This document shows, one piece after another, positions 52,956 to 62,466 of a DNA stretch of 64,000 bases. The stretch is from Hymenobacter roseosalivarius DSM 11622 (GTDB taxonomy: Bacteria > Bacteroidota > Bacteroidia > Cytophagales > Hymenobacteraceae). Position 1 is the first letter of the stretch. Every line of letters begins with the position of its first letter. The stretch lies in the NCBI RefSeq assembly GCF_900176135.1, contig NZ_FWWW01000048.1:1-64000 (forward strand), read 5' to 3'. Under the pieces are notes generated by a model that saw only the letters and a list, made by a program, of their open reading frames with translations, did no database searches and was not told where the DNA came from. A program made the translations under genes and the position numbers.

Positions 52956-53696
52956 ATGAAAAAGTACCTGCTTCTGCTCGCGTTTGTGTTGTTGGTAATG
53001 CCTGGCCAGCTGTTGGCGCAGGCTGGGGGGCAAAATCAGTCGGCGGCTTCCGTGCTGACTAACATTCAACAGAAAATAACCTGGCGTACCCCCGCCGACT
53101 CGCTCCGACAAGTGGCGGCGGCCCTGGATGAGCTGCGGGCCAAAAGCCCCAATGCCTACCTGAGCTACTGGGGCGCGTTTGCTCAATACCACCTGTACTT
53201 CCGGGCCACTCAGGATAAGAAAACCGCTGAGAAAGCCCTGCAAATCGGCATTGCCCTGCTGGAAGAGGTGTCCACCAAAACCGCCGAGCACTATGCGCTG
53301 CTTTCCCTGCTGCAAGGTCTGAACCTGGAGTTCGCCAGCTTCCTGACCATTCCTTTTAAGGCGAATGCCGTGAAGGAAAACACCGAAAAGGCGCTGGCTC
53401 TGGCCCCCAACAACCTGCGCGCTCACTACGCCCGCGGCATCAACGACTTTTACACACCCTCCCAATACGGCGGCGGCAAAGTAGCGGCTGACCACTTCAA
53501 AAAAGCTATTGCCCTGCCCGAAAAAACTGACCCCAACCCCTATGCTCCCGACTGGGGTAAGGCCGACGCCTACAGCTACCTGGCCCAGACCTACAAAAAA
53601 GCCGGCCAAACGGAGCTAGCCAAACAGTACGCCACCGAAGGACTCGCTAAGTATCCGAACCACGGGCAGCTGAAAAGCCTGGTAGCCAAGCTGTAA
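52956..53696 (+). CDS. Secreted TPR-like protein
   Basis: 246 aa from ATG 52956: signal peptide ending QLLAQ; the next residues AGGQNQ come from a GGGGGGCAAAAT motif. The rest is alpha-helical with TPR-like repeats (TAEKALQIGIALLEEV, AVKENTEKALALAPNNLRAHYARG, AYSYLAQTYKKAGQTELAKQYATEGL, cited in part). Periplasmic; possibly works with the TonB-dependent receptor encoded next. Confidence 0.75.
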   Translation: MKKYLLLLAFVLLVMPGQLLAQAGGQNQSAASVLTNIQQKITWRTPADSLRQVAAALDELRAKSPNAYLSYWGAFAQYHLYFRATQDKKTAEKALQIGIALLEEVSTKTAEHYALLSLLQGLNLEFASFLTIPFKANAVKENTEKALALAPNNLRAHYARGINDFYTPSQYGGGKVAADHFKKAIALPEKTDPNPYAPDWGKADAYSYLAQTYKKAGQTELAKQYATEGLAKYPNHGQLKSLVAKL

Positions 53697-53697
53697 C

Positions 53698-53780
53698 GCG
53701 AAGCGGCGCTTCGCCTCGCATTAGAGCCGGCTAAAAAGCCCCCCAGCGTCATCGTTCAACGAGCGAAGCACCGCTTCGCG
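53698..53780. repeat. Inverted repeat around a GGGGGGC motif
   Basis: GCGAAGC/GCTTCGC forms a hairpin at 53698-53714; the same words return inverted at about 53760-53780, with AAAAAGCCCCCC (one GGGGGGC motif) between them. It shares AGCGAAGCA and GTTCAACGA words with other intergenic repeats. Confidence 0.6.
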
Positions 53781-53808
53781 GTACTCCCAACGCTTAACCT
53801 CCCTTCCC

Positions 53809-55992
53809 ATGTCACGTCTTTTCGCTTCTCAGGCCCGTCTTATGGTGCTGGCTCTAGCCTTGCTGTGCGCTTTCAGTAGCCCGGCGGCGGCGCAAAACCG
53901 CCTCGTATTGCGCGGCACCGTCACCGACCGCAACACCGGGGAAAAGCTGCTCGGGGCCACGGTGCGCCTAAGCAGCCTGCCCACTACCGCCACAGCCACC
54001 GACCTCGACGGCCGCTTCGAGCTGCCCACGGTGCTGGCTCAGGGCGATACGCTGATCGTGACGTATATCGGCTACGCGCCGTATCGGCAGTTTCTAGGGG
54101 CTGGGGGGCAAAATCAGGCGGAGATACTGGTGCGGCTGCGGCCCCAGGCCAATCAGCAGCTGGGGCAGGTGGAGGTGACGGCCAAGCGGCCTATTGCGGA
54201 GGAGTTTATTGTGCGCGAGCTGGATTATCTGAAAATAGTAACCAACCCGGCCGCCGCCGCCGACCCGCTGCTGGCCGTGCGCACCCTGCCCGCCGCCTCC
54301 AACACGGATGAGTCGGCCAGCATCAGTCTGCGCGGCTCCGACCCGGCCCAAACGGGTATTTACCTGAATAATGTGCCGATTTATGATGCCGTAAAATTTG
54401 CCCAGCTCAGCGGCATCGGCACGTTCAGCATCTTCAATGTGGATCTGGTGAAGTCGGTGCTGGTGTTTCCCTCCAATCCGCCCCTGGAGTACGGCAATGC
54501 CGGCGCGGGCCTCATCAGTCTCACCACCGACGATAAGCCACGGCCGCGCTTTTTGCAGGGCTCGTTGGGGCTGGCCAATTCGGGGGTGATGGCGGGCGCG
54601 CCGGTGGGGGAGAAGGGCATGCTGAAAGTGTACGGCAACTACCAGACGGGTGAGTTCATCAAAGCCGTAAATCCGGAGTCGTTCCGAAAGCTTTCAAAAT
54701 TCGGCAACCGGGACTTTGGGGGGCATTTTTCGACCAGCCTGGGGCAATACGGCACGCTGAAGCTGTTTGCCTACGGGATCAGCGAGCAGTACGCCTATCA
54801 GTTTCAAAGCCCCTCCCTGAATGACACTTACCGCTACCGCAAAAACCGCGGTTTTGGCATAGCCAGCTACGAAAAAGCCTGGGCCGGCGCCGACCTCAGC
54901 CTGAGCCTGGGCGCCGGCCGCAGCCGCGCCACCGACGGCGTGGGCAACTACCGCGCCGCCCGCCGCAACGCCGACTACTACGGCAGCCTCAACTACCGCC
55001 GCTACTGGTCCGATGCCCTTTCTACCCGCGTGGGCCTGAGCTACGACGAGCGCACCATTCGCGTTGGGGGGCAATTTCCGGCTTTGCCCTACGCCATGAG
55101 CGAAACGGCCCCGGCCTACGCCGCTACCATTCGGCAGCAGCGCACGCTCTGGGAGGCCTACCAGTATACCAAGTGGAAGCACCAGCGCTGGGTGGTAGGC
55201 GTGGGCCTGCGCACCACCGTGCCGCCCCGCCAGCAGTCCGCTTACCTCAGCGGGCAGCTCAACCTGCGCTACGACCTGAGTCCGCGCCAATTTCTGAACC
55301 TCTCGGGCGGGCAGTACACGTCTTTTTCCTCGCCTGATGCCGCGTATTACCCCTTTCTGCGCTACTGCACCCGCCAGGTGGCCCTCGACTATGCCTACAC
55401 CTCCGACGAGCTGAACCTGTCGGCGGCGGTGTACGCCAAAAACGAAAGCTCCTTGCTCGACAGCCGCGTGTACGGGGTGGAAGTATACGCCCAGCGCACG
55501 TTTTTCAAGAAGCTAAGCGCCGATATTTCCCTGGCCAGCATCCGGTCACGCCTGCAAACGACTAACCCGGAGGTCGCGGCGCTGGCCCTAAATCAGCGGC
55601 AGTATAACCTGCCGTTTATTGTGAAGAACAACCTGAAGTTTGGCTTTAAAGGCGGCGAAATCGGCAGCTTTACCCAGTACCGCTCGGGTGCGCCCTACAC
55701 GCCCGTCTTGGGTGCCCAACTTGACCCCGAATCCGGGTTTTTTGCCCCCCAGTACACTATCGAGGCTGGCACCGGCCGCTTGCCCAACTACTTCCGTACC
55801 GACCTGACAGCCAGTAAATTCATTCGCAGCCGCCAGAATCAAAATACGCTCGTGCTCTACGCGGTGCTGAGCAACGTGCTGAACACCCGCAACGTGAGCA
55901 GCTACTCGTATTCCGCCGATTACACCCAGGCTAACCCGGAGTATTTCCAGCGCCGCTTCCTATACTTCGGCGCCGTCGTGACTTTGCAGTAG
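53809..55992 (+). CDS. TonB-dependent receptor
   Basis: 727 aa. Signal peptide (ending AAAQ), a CarboxypepD_reg-like domain (LRGTVTDRNTGEKLLGATV ... DLDGRFELP), a plug domain (SISLRGSDPAQTGIYLNNVPIYDAV, in part) and a 22-strand-type barrel to the C-terminus. No SusD partner is adjacent, so carbohydrate-PUL function is not supported. Ligand unknown; it follows the TPR protein gene. Its TAG stop (55990-55992) begins a palindromic repeat. Confidence 0.9.
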   Translation: MSRLFASQARLMVLALALLCAFSSPAAAQNRLVLRGTVTDRNTGEKLLGATVRLSSLPTTATATDLDGRFELPTVLAQGDTLIVTYIGYAPYRQFLGAGGQNQAEILVRLRPQANQQLGQVEVTAKRPIAEEFIVRELDYLKIVTNPAAAADPLLAVRTLPAASNTDESASISLRGSDPAQTGIYLNNVPIYDAVKFAQLSGIGTFSIFNVDLVKSVLVFPSNPPLEYGNAGAGLISLTTDDKPRPRFLQGSLGLANSGVMAGAPVGEKGMLKVYGNYQTGEFIKAVNPESFRKLSKFGNRDFGGHFSTSLGQYGTLKLFAYGISEQYAYQFQSPSLNDTYRYRKNRGFGIASYEKAWAGADLSLSLGAGRSRATDGVGNYRAARRNADYYGSLNYRRYWSDALSTRVGLSYDERTIRVGGQFPALPYAMSETAPAYAATIRQQRTLWEAYQYTKWKHQRWVVGVGLRTTVPPRQQSAYLSGQLNLRYDLSPRQFLNLSGGQYTSFSSPDAAYYPFLRYCTRQVALDYAYTSDELNLSAAVYAKNESSLLDSRVYGVEVYAQRTFFKKLSADISLASIRSRLQTTNPEVAALALNQRQYNLPFIVKNNLKFGFKGGEIGSFTQYRSGAPYTPVLGAQLDPESGFFAPQYTIEAGTGRLPNYFRTDLTASKFIRSRQNQNTLVLYAVLSNVLNTRNVSSYSYSADYTQANPEYFQRRFLYFGAVVTLQ

Positions 55993-56111
55993 AGACGCAA
56001 TAGTTGGAGTCTCGTCGTTAGCTTCGCTGACCTGCGGTTGCTGCGGTTGTTAGTTCTGAATGACGCGGTGCCTGTCGTTCAACGACGAGACGCAATATTT
56101 TGCGTCTCTAC
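55990..56111. repeat. Intergenic repeat, family B copy 1
   Basis: Begins TAGAGACGC at the receptor stop and ends in GTCTCTAC; contains GTCGTTCAACGA and an inner hairpin GAGACGCAA-tatt-TTGCGTCTC (56087-56108). A related element is at 58058-58153. Confidence 0.75.
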
Positions 56112-56126
56112 AACCTGCCAGTAAAC

Positions 56127-56162
56127 AAAAAGTCCCCCTGCAACTACGCAGGGGGACTTTTT
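56127..56162. terminator. Bidirectional terminator before sod
   Basis: AAAAAGTCCCCCTGC (56127-56141) pairs with 56148-56162; T runs on both strands. It serves both the receptor gene and the minus-strand sod gene. Confidence 0.9.
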
Positions 56163-56179
56163 TATAAAAAAACAGAAGC

Positions 56180-56785
56180 TTAAGCGGCTTGGAGACGCTT
56201 GTTTACTTCGTCCCAATTGATGAGGTTGTAAAAGGCAGCGATATAGTCGGGGCGCTTGTTCTGGTATTTGAGGTAGTAAGAATGCTCCCACACGTCGAGG
56301 CCGAGTACGGGCGTGCCTTTGCAGCCGGCGTCGGGCATGAGCGGGTTATCCTGGTTGGGCGTGGAGCAGATTTGCAGCGAGCCATCAGACTGCTTGCACA
56401 GCCAAGCCCAGCCCGAGCCGAAGCGCGTGGTAGCGGCTTTGGTGAATTCTTCCTTGAACTTCTCGTAGCTGCCAAACGACTGCGTGATGGCCTCTCCGAT
56501 AGCGCCCGTAGGCTCACCGCCGCCATTCGGTGTCAGGATTTGCCAGAACAACGAGTGGTTCCAGTGACCACCACCATTGTTGCGAACCGGGGCCGGAGCG
56601 GCGGCAATGTTTTGCAAAATGTCTTCGATGGACTGGCTTTCCATCTCCGTGCCCTGCACGGCGTTGTTCAGGTTGGTGACGTAGGCCTGGTGGTGCTTGG
56701 TATGGTGAATTTCCATCGTTTGCGCGTCGAAATGGGGTTCGAGGGCGTCGTAGGCGTAGGGCAGTTGGGGCAGTTCGAAGGCCAT
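56180..56785 (-). CDS. sodA: Superoxide dismutase, Fe/Mn type
   Basis: 201 aa from ATG 56785 (the frame is open upstream, but [18 protein letters not shown] is the canonical start). Metal ligands are in [25 protein letters not shown] and [13 protein letters not shown] (D and H). Cytosolic enzyme that dismutates superoxide. Fe versus Mn use cannot be decided. Confidence 0.94.
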   Translation of the reverse strand: MAFELPQLPYAYDALEPHFDAQTMEIHHTKHHQAYVTNLNNAVQGTEMESQSIEDILQNIAAAPAPVRNNGGGHWNHSLFWQILTPNGGGEPTGAIGEAITQSFGSYEKFKEEFTKAATTRFGSGWAWLCKQSDGSLQICSTPNQDNPLMPDAGCKGTPVLGLDVWEHSYYLKYQNKRPDYIAAFYNLINWDEVNKRLQAA

Positions 56786-56914
56786 GGGAAAGAAAGGTTT
56801 GGAGGTGAAAGAAAACGCGTAAGGCTGCCCGGCGTTCGGGCAGCTACTGTACTTCTTTAACTGACAAAGCCGCCGAAGGGTTAGAATTTGCCCCCCAGCG
56901 GCCCTCAAAAGTAA

Positions 56915-57361
56915 TTATTTCCGCTTGCGGGCAAAAAACTCCTGCATCAGCCCGGCACTTTCCGCTGCCATGATTCCCGTAACCAATTCTGTGCGCCGAT
57001 GCAGCAGGTTGCCGTGCCGCCGAAATCCATGTTTTTCCTCGGGTGCGCCATACACCACCCGCCGCATCTGGGCCCAGGCACTGGCGCCCGCGCACATCAC
57101 GCAGGGCTCCACGGTGACGTACAAAGTGCAGTCGGTAAGGTATTTATTGCCTAAGAAATTAGCCGCTGCCGTCAGGGCCAGCATTTCGGCATGAGCGGTT
57201 ACGTCGTTTAGCTTCTCCGTTTGGTTGTAGGCCCGCGCAATAATCTGCCGCTCCAGCACCACCACCGCCCCAATCGGAATCTCGTCTTCGGCTAGGGCGT
57301 AGCGTGCCTGTTTCAGCGCCTCTCGCATGTAGCTTTCGTCGCTGTAAAGAGAAAGAGTCAT
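56915..57361 (-). CDS. tadA: tRNA-specific adenosine deaminase-like (TadA) nucleoside deaminase
   Basis: 148 aa from ATG 57361 (upstream ATG 57394 also in frame). CDA-fold zinc site: TAHAEML and EPCVMCAGA; YMREALKQARYALAEDEIPIGAV is the typical TadA start. It converts A34 to I in tRNA-Arg; guanine-deaminase relatives are less likely. A GGGGGGC motif (minus-strand reading) lies between it and sod. Confidence 0.9.
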   Translation of the reverse strand: MTLSLYSDESYMREALKQARYALAEDEIPIGAVVVLERQIIARAYNQTEKLNDVTAHAEMLALTAAANFLGNKYLTDCTLYVTVEPCVMCAGASAWAQMRRVVYGAPEEKHGFRRHGNLLHRRTELVTGIMAAESAGLMQEFFARKRK

Positions 57362-57427
57362 AGGTTCATTGATAATTTTATTCAAGGCGGTCACGCAGAG
57401 CGGAGCGAAGCATGACCGCCTTTGTCT

Positions 57428-58000
57428 CTACTTCAACGCAATACTCTTCATCATGGCCTGAGCAGTAGGCTGCCATTGAACCTGCTCCTCGGCGGGACAG
57501 TTGAAGGTGAAGACGATAAGTTGGTCGCCCTCAATGGCGTACTGCACCAGCTGGTAGCGACGAATTGGCGCCAGATTGCCCCCCCGGCGCGTATCCGCCA
57601 CCGACGAGACGAACTCCAGTACCACAAAATCACGCTTATTGATAGTGCGGATGTCTTCGGCCAGGAAATCCACTTTGGTGTAAGCATTCTGAATGCTGGC
57701 TTTATAAATCTTGAGCAGAATGCCGTAATCCTTGCTGGTGAAGGTGCTGGGCTTCTGAGCTACGCTGAAATCGACGCGGCCGCTGGGGTTGGTAAATACG
57801 GCCAGGGGCTTGCGCGGAGCGGGGTATTTGGCGGCTATTCCATCGTCGGGCAGGGCCGTGAAGCCTTCGGGAATGCCAACGGTGAGACTTTTGGTAATCG
57901 ACGTTTTCTTGAGCTTGGGCTTTGGCGCGGCAAATGCGACCAAGAATAAAAGCAGCAACGCGTAGGGAGCAAATCGAAGCAAGCGCAAAGGCATTTTCAT
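57428..58000 (-). CDS. Secreted hypothetical protein
   Basis: 190 aa with a hydrophobic N-terminal segment (about 12-25, signal peptide or anchor ending FAAPKP). The rest is a compact alpha/beta domain: LTVGIPEGFTALPDDGIAAK, FTNPSGRVDFSVA, DFVVLEFVSS, QLIVFTFNCP and a final helix AQAMMKSIAL. The pattern resembles PsbP/DcrB-type folds but I do not recognise the family. Confidence 0.7.
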   Translation of the reverse strand: MKMPLRLLRFAPYALLLLFLVAFAAPKPKLKKTSITKSLTVGIPEGFTALPDDGIAAKYPAPRKPLAVFTNPSGRVDFSVAQKPSTFTSKDYGILLKIYKASIQNAYTKVDFLAEDIRTINKRDFVVLEFVSSVADTRRGGNLAPIRRYQLVQYAIEGDQLIVFTFNCPAEEQVQWQPTAQAMMKSIALK

Positions 58001-58057
58001 AGAAAGAAGAAAAGAAAAATCGAACGGGATGTTATCAAAGAACGACGCTCATGGCGG

Positions 58058-58153
58058 TAGAGACGCGTATTCGCCTCTAGTCGTTGCTGACGTTATTTAG
58101 TAAAGTGGTGCGGTACCAGTCGTTCAACGACCAGACATGAATATCAGTCTCTA
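58058..58153. repeat. Intergenic repeat, family B copy 2
   Basis: Starts TAGAGACGC, contains GTCGTTCAACGA (offset) and ends with GTCTCTAC, like the element at 55990-56111. It occupies the centre of the 260-bp gap 58001-58260. Confidence 0.7.
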
Positions 58154-58202
58154 CATTAAGTGCATTGGCAGATTTCGTTTTCAACAAAGCGGCTACAAAT
58201 AA

Positions 58203-58238
58203 AAAACCTCCGAAGCCGAAACGACTACGGAGGTAAAA
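58203..58238 (-). terminator. Terminator of the small secreted gene
   Basis: ACCTCCG (58206-58212) pairs with CGGAGGT (58228-58234); on the minus strand it is followed by TTTTTT. Confidence 0.75.
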
Positions 58239-58260
58239 AAAGCTAACTAAATAGGCGGAT

Positions 58261-58719
58261 TTAGCGTCGCTTCTTTTTTTTGCTGGTCACTGGTGCCGAT
58301 GGATACTTGATGCGTACCTTTTTCCAGTACACATAATTGCCGGTTTTGGCCTCTACCAAGTATGTGCCAGCTGGGATGCGGCCCAGGTCCACGGGCTGGC
58401 CGGTGTTGTTCGCAGGGTCGAGGGAGGCGGTATATACGGGGGCATTTTTGTAGTTGGTCATCACCAGCGTGCCGGGCTTGGTGAACTGCTGGGTGAAGCT
58501 CAGGAAAATGGTATTCGTGTTGGCATCAGGATACACATCGATGCCGGAGAGAGTCTCCACGCGCTTGATCGGGCCGTCGAGGATGACGGGTTCGGCGCTG
58601 GTCTTGGACTTGACGCTGGTGCCGTTGACCTCGGTTTTGGTCTTGCCTTTAGTGGAAGTTTGAGCCTGGGCAGATGCTGCGGTAAGCAAGGCCGCAGCGA
58701 GAAGTGCAGTATATTTCAT
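58261..58719 (-). CDS. Small secreted protein, unknown
   Basis: 152 aa from ATG 58719: signal peptide MKYTALLAAALLTAASAQAQ, a Lys/Thr/Ser-rich segment (TSTKGKTKTEVNG...), then a domain with VETLSGIDVYPDANTNTIFL, GTLVMTNYKNAPVYTASLD and GTYLVEAKTGNYVYWKKV, which looks like a single Ig/DUF3244-type beta-sandwich, and a basic end SKKKKRR. Function unknown. Confidence 0.7.
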   Translation of the reverse strand: MKYTALLAAALLTAASAQAQTSTKGKTKTEVNGTSVKSKTSAEPVILDGPIKRVETLSGIDVYPDANTNTIFLSFTQQFTKPGTLVMTNYKNAPVYTASLDPANNTGQPVDLGRIPAGTYLVEAKTGNYVYWKKVRIKYPSAPVTSKKKKRR

Positions 58720-58802
58720 AGGAAGAATAGACAAAAGGCCGGAAAACAAGGTTCTGCTCCGGCCCTTTGCACAATCCGGGCCAAACCCGAAAAGCCCCCC
58801 AG

Positions 58803-61800
58803 CTAGCTACGCGGTAAGTTTTTGACGTTGTCGTCTGGGTCGCGGTCAATTAATTCATTAAATGGGTCAATACCAGCCTTTACCGGCTTTTCGGCCACGA
58901 TAATTTCGAGCTTATTATTGCCTGCTTTCAAACGGGTTTTGCGCCGGTACAGCGGCTCGTCGCGCCACTTACCATTTACTTTGCGTTCGATGAGCACCGC
59001 AATATCTATCCAGTCGTTCATGGGCGCAGGGCGCTCATTGCCTAGGCTGTCGGCGTAGAACTTCTTGCTGTTCAGGTTGAGCGTGACGCGGTATTTGCCC
59101 CCCGGCAGCTTCTTGTAAGAAACCGAATCAACCCGGTTTTCATACAGCGTAATCCGCTCAAACATATCAGTAACAAGATATTGAAGGGAGTCGGGCGTAA
59201 CCTGGCGCAGGTGGCGCAGCAAATCCGGCGAGGTAGTGTAGGGCGGTTGCTGAAACTTTACCTCTTTGATATAGGCCGCCAGCGCCTGGTTTACCTTGTC
59301 TTCCCCAACGTAATCCTGCAAGGCATACATCGCCACCGAGCCTTTGCGATAATGGATATACTGCTGATTCTCTACCTTATAGAGCGGCTGCTCCTTGCTT
59401 TGCTCCGTGGCGCGGCCGGTGAGGTAGCGGTCCATCTCGTGCTTCAGGAACTTGCGCATGCGGGCCTCGCCGTAGAGCTGCTTCATCACCATCAGGGCCG
59501 CGTACTGAGAAAGGGTTTCCGACATCATCGTGGAGCCCTGCACGTTGGCCCCAATTACCTGGTGCGCCCACCATTGGTGCGCCACCTCGTGGGCCGTCAC
59601 GTAGTAGGGGTAATCTACGTCCTCGGGGTCGGCGGAGTCGATTTTGGCGATAAAGCCGATGTTCTCGGAGTACGGAATGGTGTTGGGGAAACTCTGGGCA
59701 AACGTCTGGTAGCCCGGAAACTCCACGATGCGCACCTGCCGATGCTGGTAAGGGCCAAAGTTTTTGGTGAAGTAGGTCAGGCCATCCTGCACGCCGCGCA
59801 CCATGCGGTCGAGGTTGTACTCGTGGCCGGGCTGGTAATAAATGGCAATATCGATGTCGTTCCATTTAGCCTTGCGCACCGCATAGCGGGCCGATTGGAA
59901 GGAGTAGAAATTGAGAATAGGCGCGTCCATTTCGTAGCGGAAATAGCGGCGGCCATTCTCGGCCCATTCCTTCTTCAAGTAGCCGGGCGCCAGCGCCAGC
60001 TGGTCGGGCTCGGTGCTGACGGTGGCCGCAAAGCGCACCCAGTCCGAGTCGTGGCTAATGTAGGTATTGCGGCGGGCGGCGGTATCAGTGAGCGACGCCA
60101 TACGGGGCTTGGGGGGCAAATTATAGTCCTTGCGCGTTTCCTCATCGCTGATTTCGGCATTCGGGTTATAGCCAATGTTGGGTAGGAGCTGACTATTGAT
60201 AAAAGTGCCGTTGTAGACCACGCTGGTGCGGTTAGTCACGTTCTCAAAACCCGGCGCGGCGTAATACAAATCGAAGCGCAGTGGCAGGGAGTCGCCCGGA
60301 GCTAGGGGCTGCGGTAAGCGCTGCACATAGAAGCCCAGCAGCGAATCGCTGAGTACCGTGCGGGCTGGCGCTGCGCCGGCTGCGCCGAGGGTGAGCAGGC
60401 GAATACGGGCCTCCTGAGGTAGGTTTAGCTGCACCGAATCGATTGGTTGGCCCGTTTTGTTGCGTAGCCAGTACTGGCCCCGCAGCCGCACTTCCTGACG
60501 GCTCGGAAACAGGTCGGCCTGCACTTCCACAGCCGTGATGCGCGGCTGCGGGCGGCGGCCCAGGCGGCTGTATTTTCTCTCAAACTCTACGGTCTGCTTC
60601 TCCTGGGTTTTGGAGCCCTGGTAGCGGTTGAGCACGTTGGTATTGTAGTAAATAAAGCCCCCCACGACCAGAAACGTGAGCAGGCCGGCGCCCATCGCCA
60701 GCCGGGCCGGGCCGGTAAAGCGACTGGCTGCCAGCTTTTGTCGCACGTTTGCGCTGGTTTCGGTGCCGCGCACCCAGAGCAAATTGGCCCCCACGGCCAA
60801 CACCAGAGCCAAACCTGCCCAGTACAGCTTAAACCACAAAAACGGCCCGATAAAGTGGCCAAATTTATTCAGGGCCGAGTACTGCACGCCGGGGTCGGAG
60901 CCATAAATCGCCAGGTTGTGCTCTAGTCCGATTTGGCTCGCGAAAAGCGTGAACATGTAGTAAAGCAGCATCACGAAGTGGCCCAGATACTTGTGATTTA
61001 CAAGCACATGCACTGCTATTGCCAACACTACCAACAGCCAATAATCAAGTAGCCGCAGCCCGAACAGGTATTTGATGTACAGCCCTAGCTCAAATTGGTA
61101 GTAGCCGGAAAATATCTGCGTCAGCAAGCCGCAAACCAACACTATTACTTGCAGCACCACGGGCACCAGCAGTAGGGCCGCCAGCTTGGAAGCCAAAGGC
61201 ACCCAGTTAGGCAGGGGCAGGGCGTCATAAATCTGATTGAGGTGAGCGTCCCGTTCCCGCCACACCAGCTCGCCAGCGTAGAAGGTGATAATTGCCAGCG
61301 AGAACAGGCTAAACGACCCCGACAAAATGATGGCCACCTGAGCCGTGACGGGAAAGGTTCGGGTGTCGAAGATCTTACCGATCTGCAGGGCGGCAACCAG
61401 CAAAAAGGCCAGACCCGCTACCACGATAGCAATAAAATAGGGGCTACGGATGATGTCCAGAAACTCCAGCTTGGTCAGGCGCGCCCACTGCCGCAGGTAT
61501 TGGCTGGTGCCGAACTGCTGGTGCACGCGCGGCAGCACTACGCTGGCCGTGGTGGGCACTACATCCAGGCCGGGCCGCTCAGCGCGTCGCCGCACAGGTC
61601 CTTCGGCGGCACTTTGAGTGAAGCGGAAACGCCAGAAGCAGAAGCCCAGCAGTGCCAAGCCCACCCCCAGCCACACCAGGCGGTTGCCGAGCAGCAAGCC
61701 GGTGAGCGGTACGAGTTGGGTGTTTTTCTCGGCCGTCGTCCAGTATTTGGTGAGTTGGCGGGAGGCGCCGCTGCCCATCGGGTCGAGCAGGCTGCCAATG

Positions 61801-62423
61801 GTCTGGTTATCGAGATCGGAGAGCTGGCCTTGAGCGACAAAATACAGCACCAGAAACACGATACTGCCCACATACGTAGCCAACGCCTTGCGCGTGAGCG
61901 TGCCTAAGGCAAAGAAAATGGCCCCCATCAGCACTACGTTCGGCAGTACCAGCGTGAGGTAGGGATTTAAGTAGCCCATTAGCCGCTGCGGCCCGATTCG
62001 CTCAGCCGGCATGCCCGGTATCAGCGTTCCAATAAATAAGCCTACCGCAATACCGCTGAGCACCAGCATCGTAATAACGAGCGTGCCGGTGAAGCGCCCC
62101 CCCAGATACCCCAGCCGCGAGATGGGCGTAGTAAAGAGCAGCGGGTGCATACGGGTTTCAAAGTCGCGCAATATGGCCGGCCCAAACATAGCCGAAATCA
62201 GCAGCACGCCCGGGATGAGAGTCAGAACAGTGGTGTAGCCATTCAGGGAAAACGGCGAGTTCACAAACACCTTACTGCCCACACTCACCGATAGGCCCTT
62301 AAAAAAGCCCCCCGAGGTGAGCATCAGCAGCAAAGCCAGCAGCAGCAGAATGCCGAAATATATATAGGTAGCCGGCCGCCGCAGCCGGTACCACAGCTCA
62401 AATTTGAATATCTGGAGAAACAT
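58803..62423 (-). CDS. ABC transporter permease fused to M1 family aminopeptidase domain
   Basis: 1206 aa. Residues about 1-570 form a duplicated ABC-2-type permease with about twelve helices. A short linker helix (LLTFLVVGGFIYY) leads to an extracytoplasmic M1-type domain (about 620-1190): beta-sandwich, then the zinc motif HEVAHQWW with the third ligand Glu in MMSETLSQ about 20 residues on. GAMEN is not obvious; PYSENIGF occupies its place. The matching ATPase gene lies 184 nt upstream. Substrate unknown; peptide export coupled to trimming is one idea. Confidence 0.88.
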   Translation of the reverse strand: MFLQIFKFELWYRLRRPATYIYFGILLLLALLLMLTSGGFFKGLSVSVGSKVFVNSPFSLNGYTTVLTLIPGVLLISAMFGPAILRDFETRMHPLLFTTPISRLGYLGGRFTGTLVITMLVLSGIAVGLFIGTLIPGMPAERIGPQRLMGYLNPYLTLVLPNVVLMGAIFFALGTLTRKALATYVGSIVFLVLYFVAQGQLSDLDNQTIGSLLDPMGSGASRQLTKYWTTAEKNTQLVPLTGLLLGNRLVWLGVGLALLGFCFWRFRFTQSAAEGPVRRRAERPGLDVVPTTASVVLPRVHQQFGTSQYLRQWARLTKLEFLDIIRSPYFIAIVVAGLAFLLVAALQIGKIFDTRTFPVTAQVAIILSGSFSLFSLAIITFYAGELVWRERDAHLNQIYDALPLPNWVPLASKLAALLLVPVVLQVIVLVCGLLTQIFSGYYQFELGLYIKYLFGLRLLDYWLLVVLAIAVHVLVNHKYLGHFVMLLYYMFTLFASQIGLEHNLAIYGSDPGVQYSALNKFGHFIGPFLWFKLYWAGLALVLAVGANLLWVRGTETSANVRQKLAASRFTGPARLAMGAGLLTFLVVGGFIYYNTNVLNRYQGSKTQEKQTVEFERKYSRLGRRPQPRITAVEVQADLFPSRQEVRLRGQYWLRNKTGQPIDSVQLNLPQEARIRLLTLGAAGAAPARTVLSDSLLGFYVQRLPQPLAPGDSLPLRFDLYYAAPGFENVTNRTSVVYNGTFINSQLLPNIGYNPNAEISDEETRKDYNLPPKPRMASLTDTAARRNTYISHDSDWVRFAATVSTEPDQLALAPGYLKKEWAENGRRYFRYEMDAPILNFYSFQSARYAVRKAKWNDIDIAIYYQPGHEYNLDRMVRGVQDGLTYFTKNFGPYQHRQVRIVEFPGYQTFAQSFPNTIPYSENIGFIAKIDSADPEDVDYPYYVTAHEVAHQWWAHQVIGANVQGSTMMSETLSQYAALMVMKQLYGEARMRKFLKHEMDRYLTGRATEQSKEQPLYKVENQQYIHYRKGSVAMYALQDYVGEDKVNQALAAYIKEVKFQQPPYTTSPDLLRHLRQVTPDSLQYLVTDMFERITLYENRVDSVSYKKLPGGKYRVTLNLNSKKFYADSLGNERPAPMNDWIDIAVLIERKVNGKWRDEPLYRRKTRLKAGNNKLEIIVAEKPVKAGIDPFNELIDRDPDDNVKNLPRS

Positions 62424-62466
62424 GGGAGAGGATGTTAAATTCTTATAAATGGAGCAACGATTGACC

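Noticed and set aside
52878..53609. 243-codon minus-strand frame over the TPR gene
   Set aside because: The plus strand encodes a signal peptide and TPR repeats; the antisense frame has none.
53809..55992. SusC/SusD polysaccharide utilisation locus
   Set aside because: No SusD-like lipoprotein or glycoside hydrolase is adjacent, and the receptor lacks the usual SusC length.
59181..60185. 334-codon open frame opposite the permease/M1 gene
   Set aside because: Antisense shadow of a G+C-rich gene; no recognisable domain, and the minus-strand protein is clearly real.
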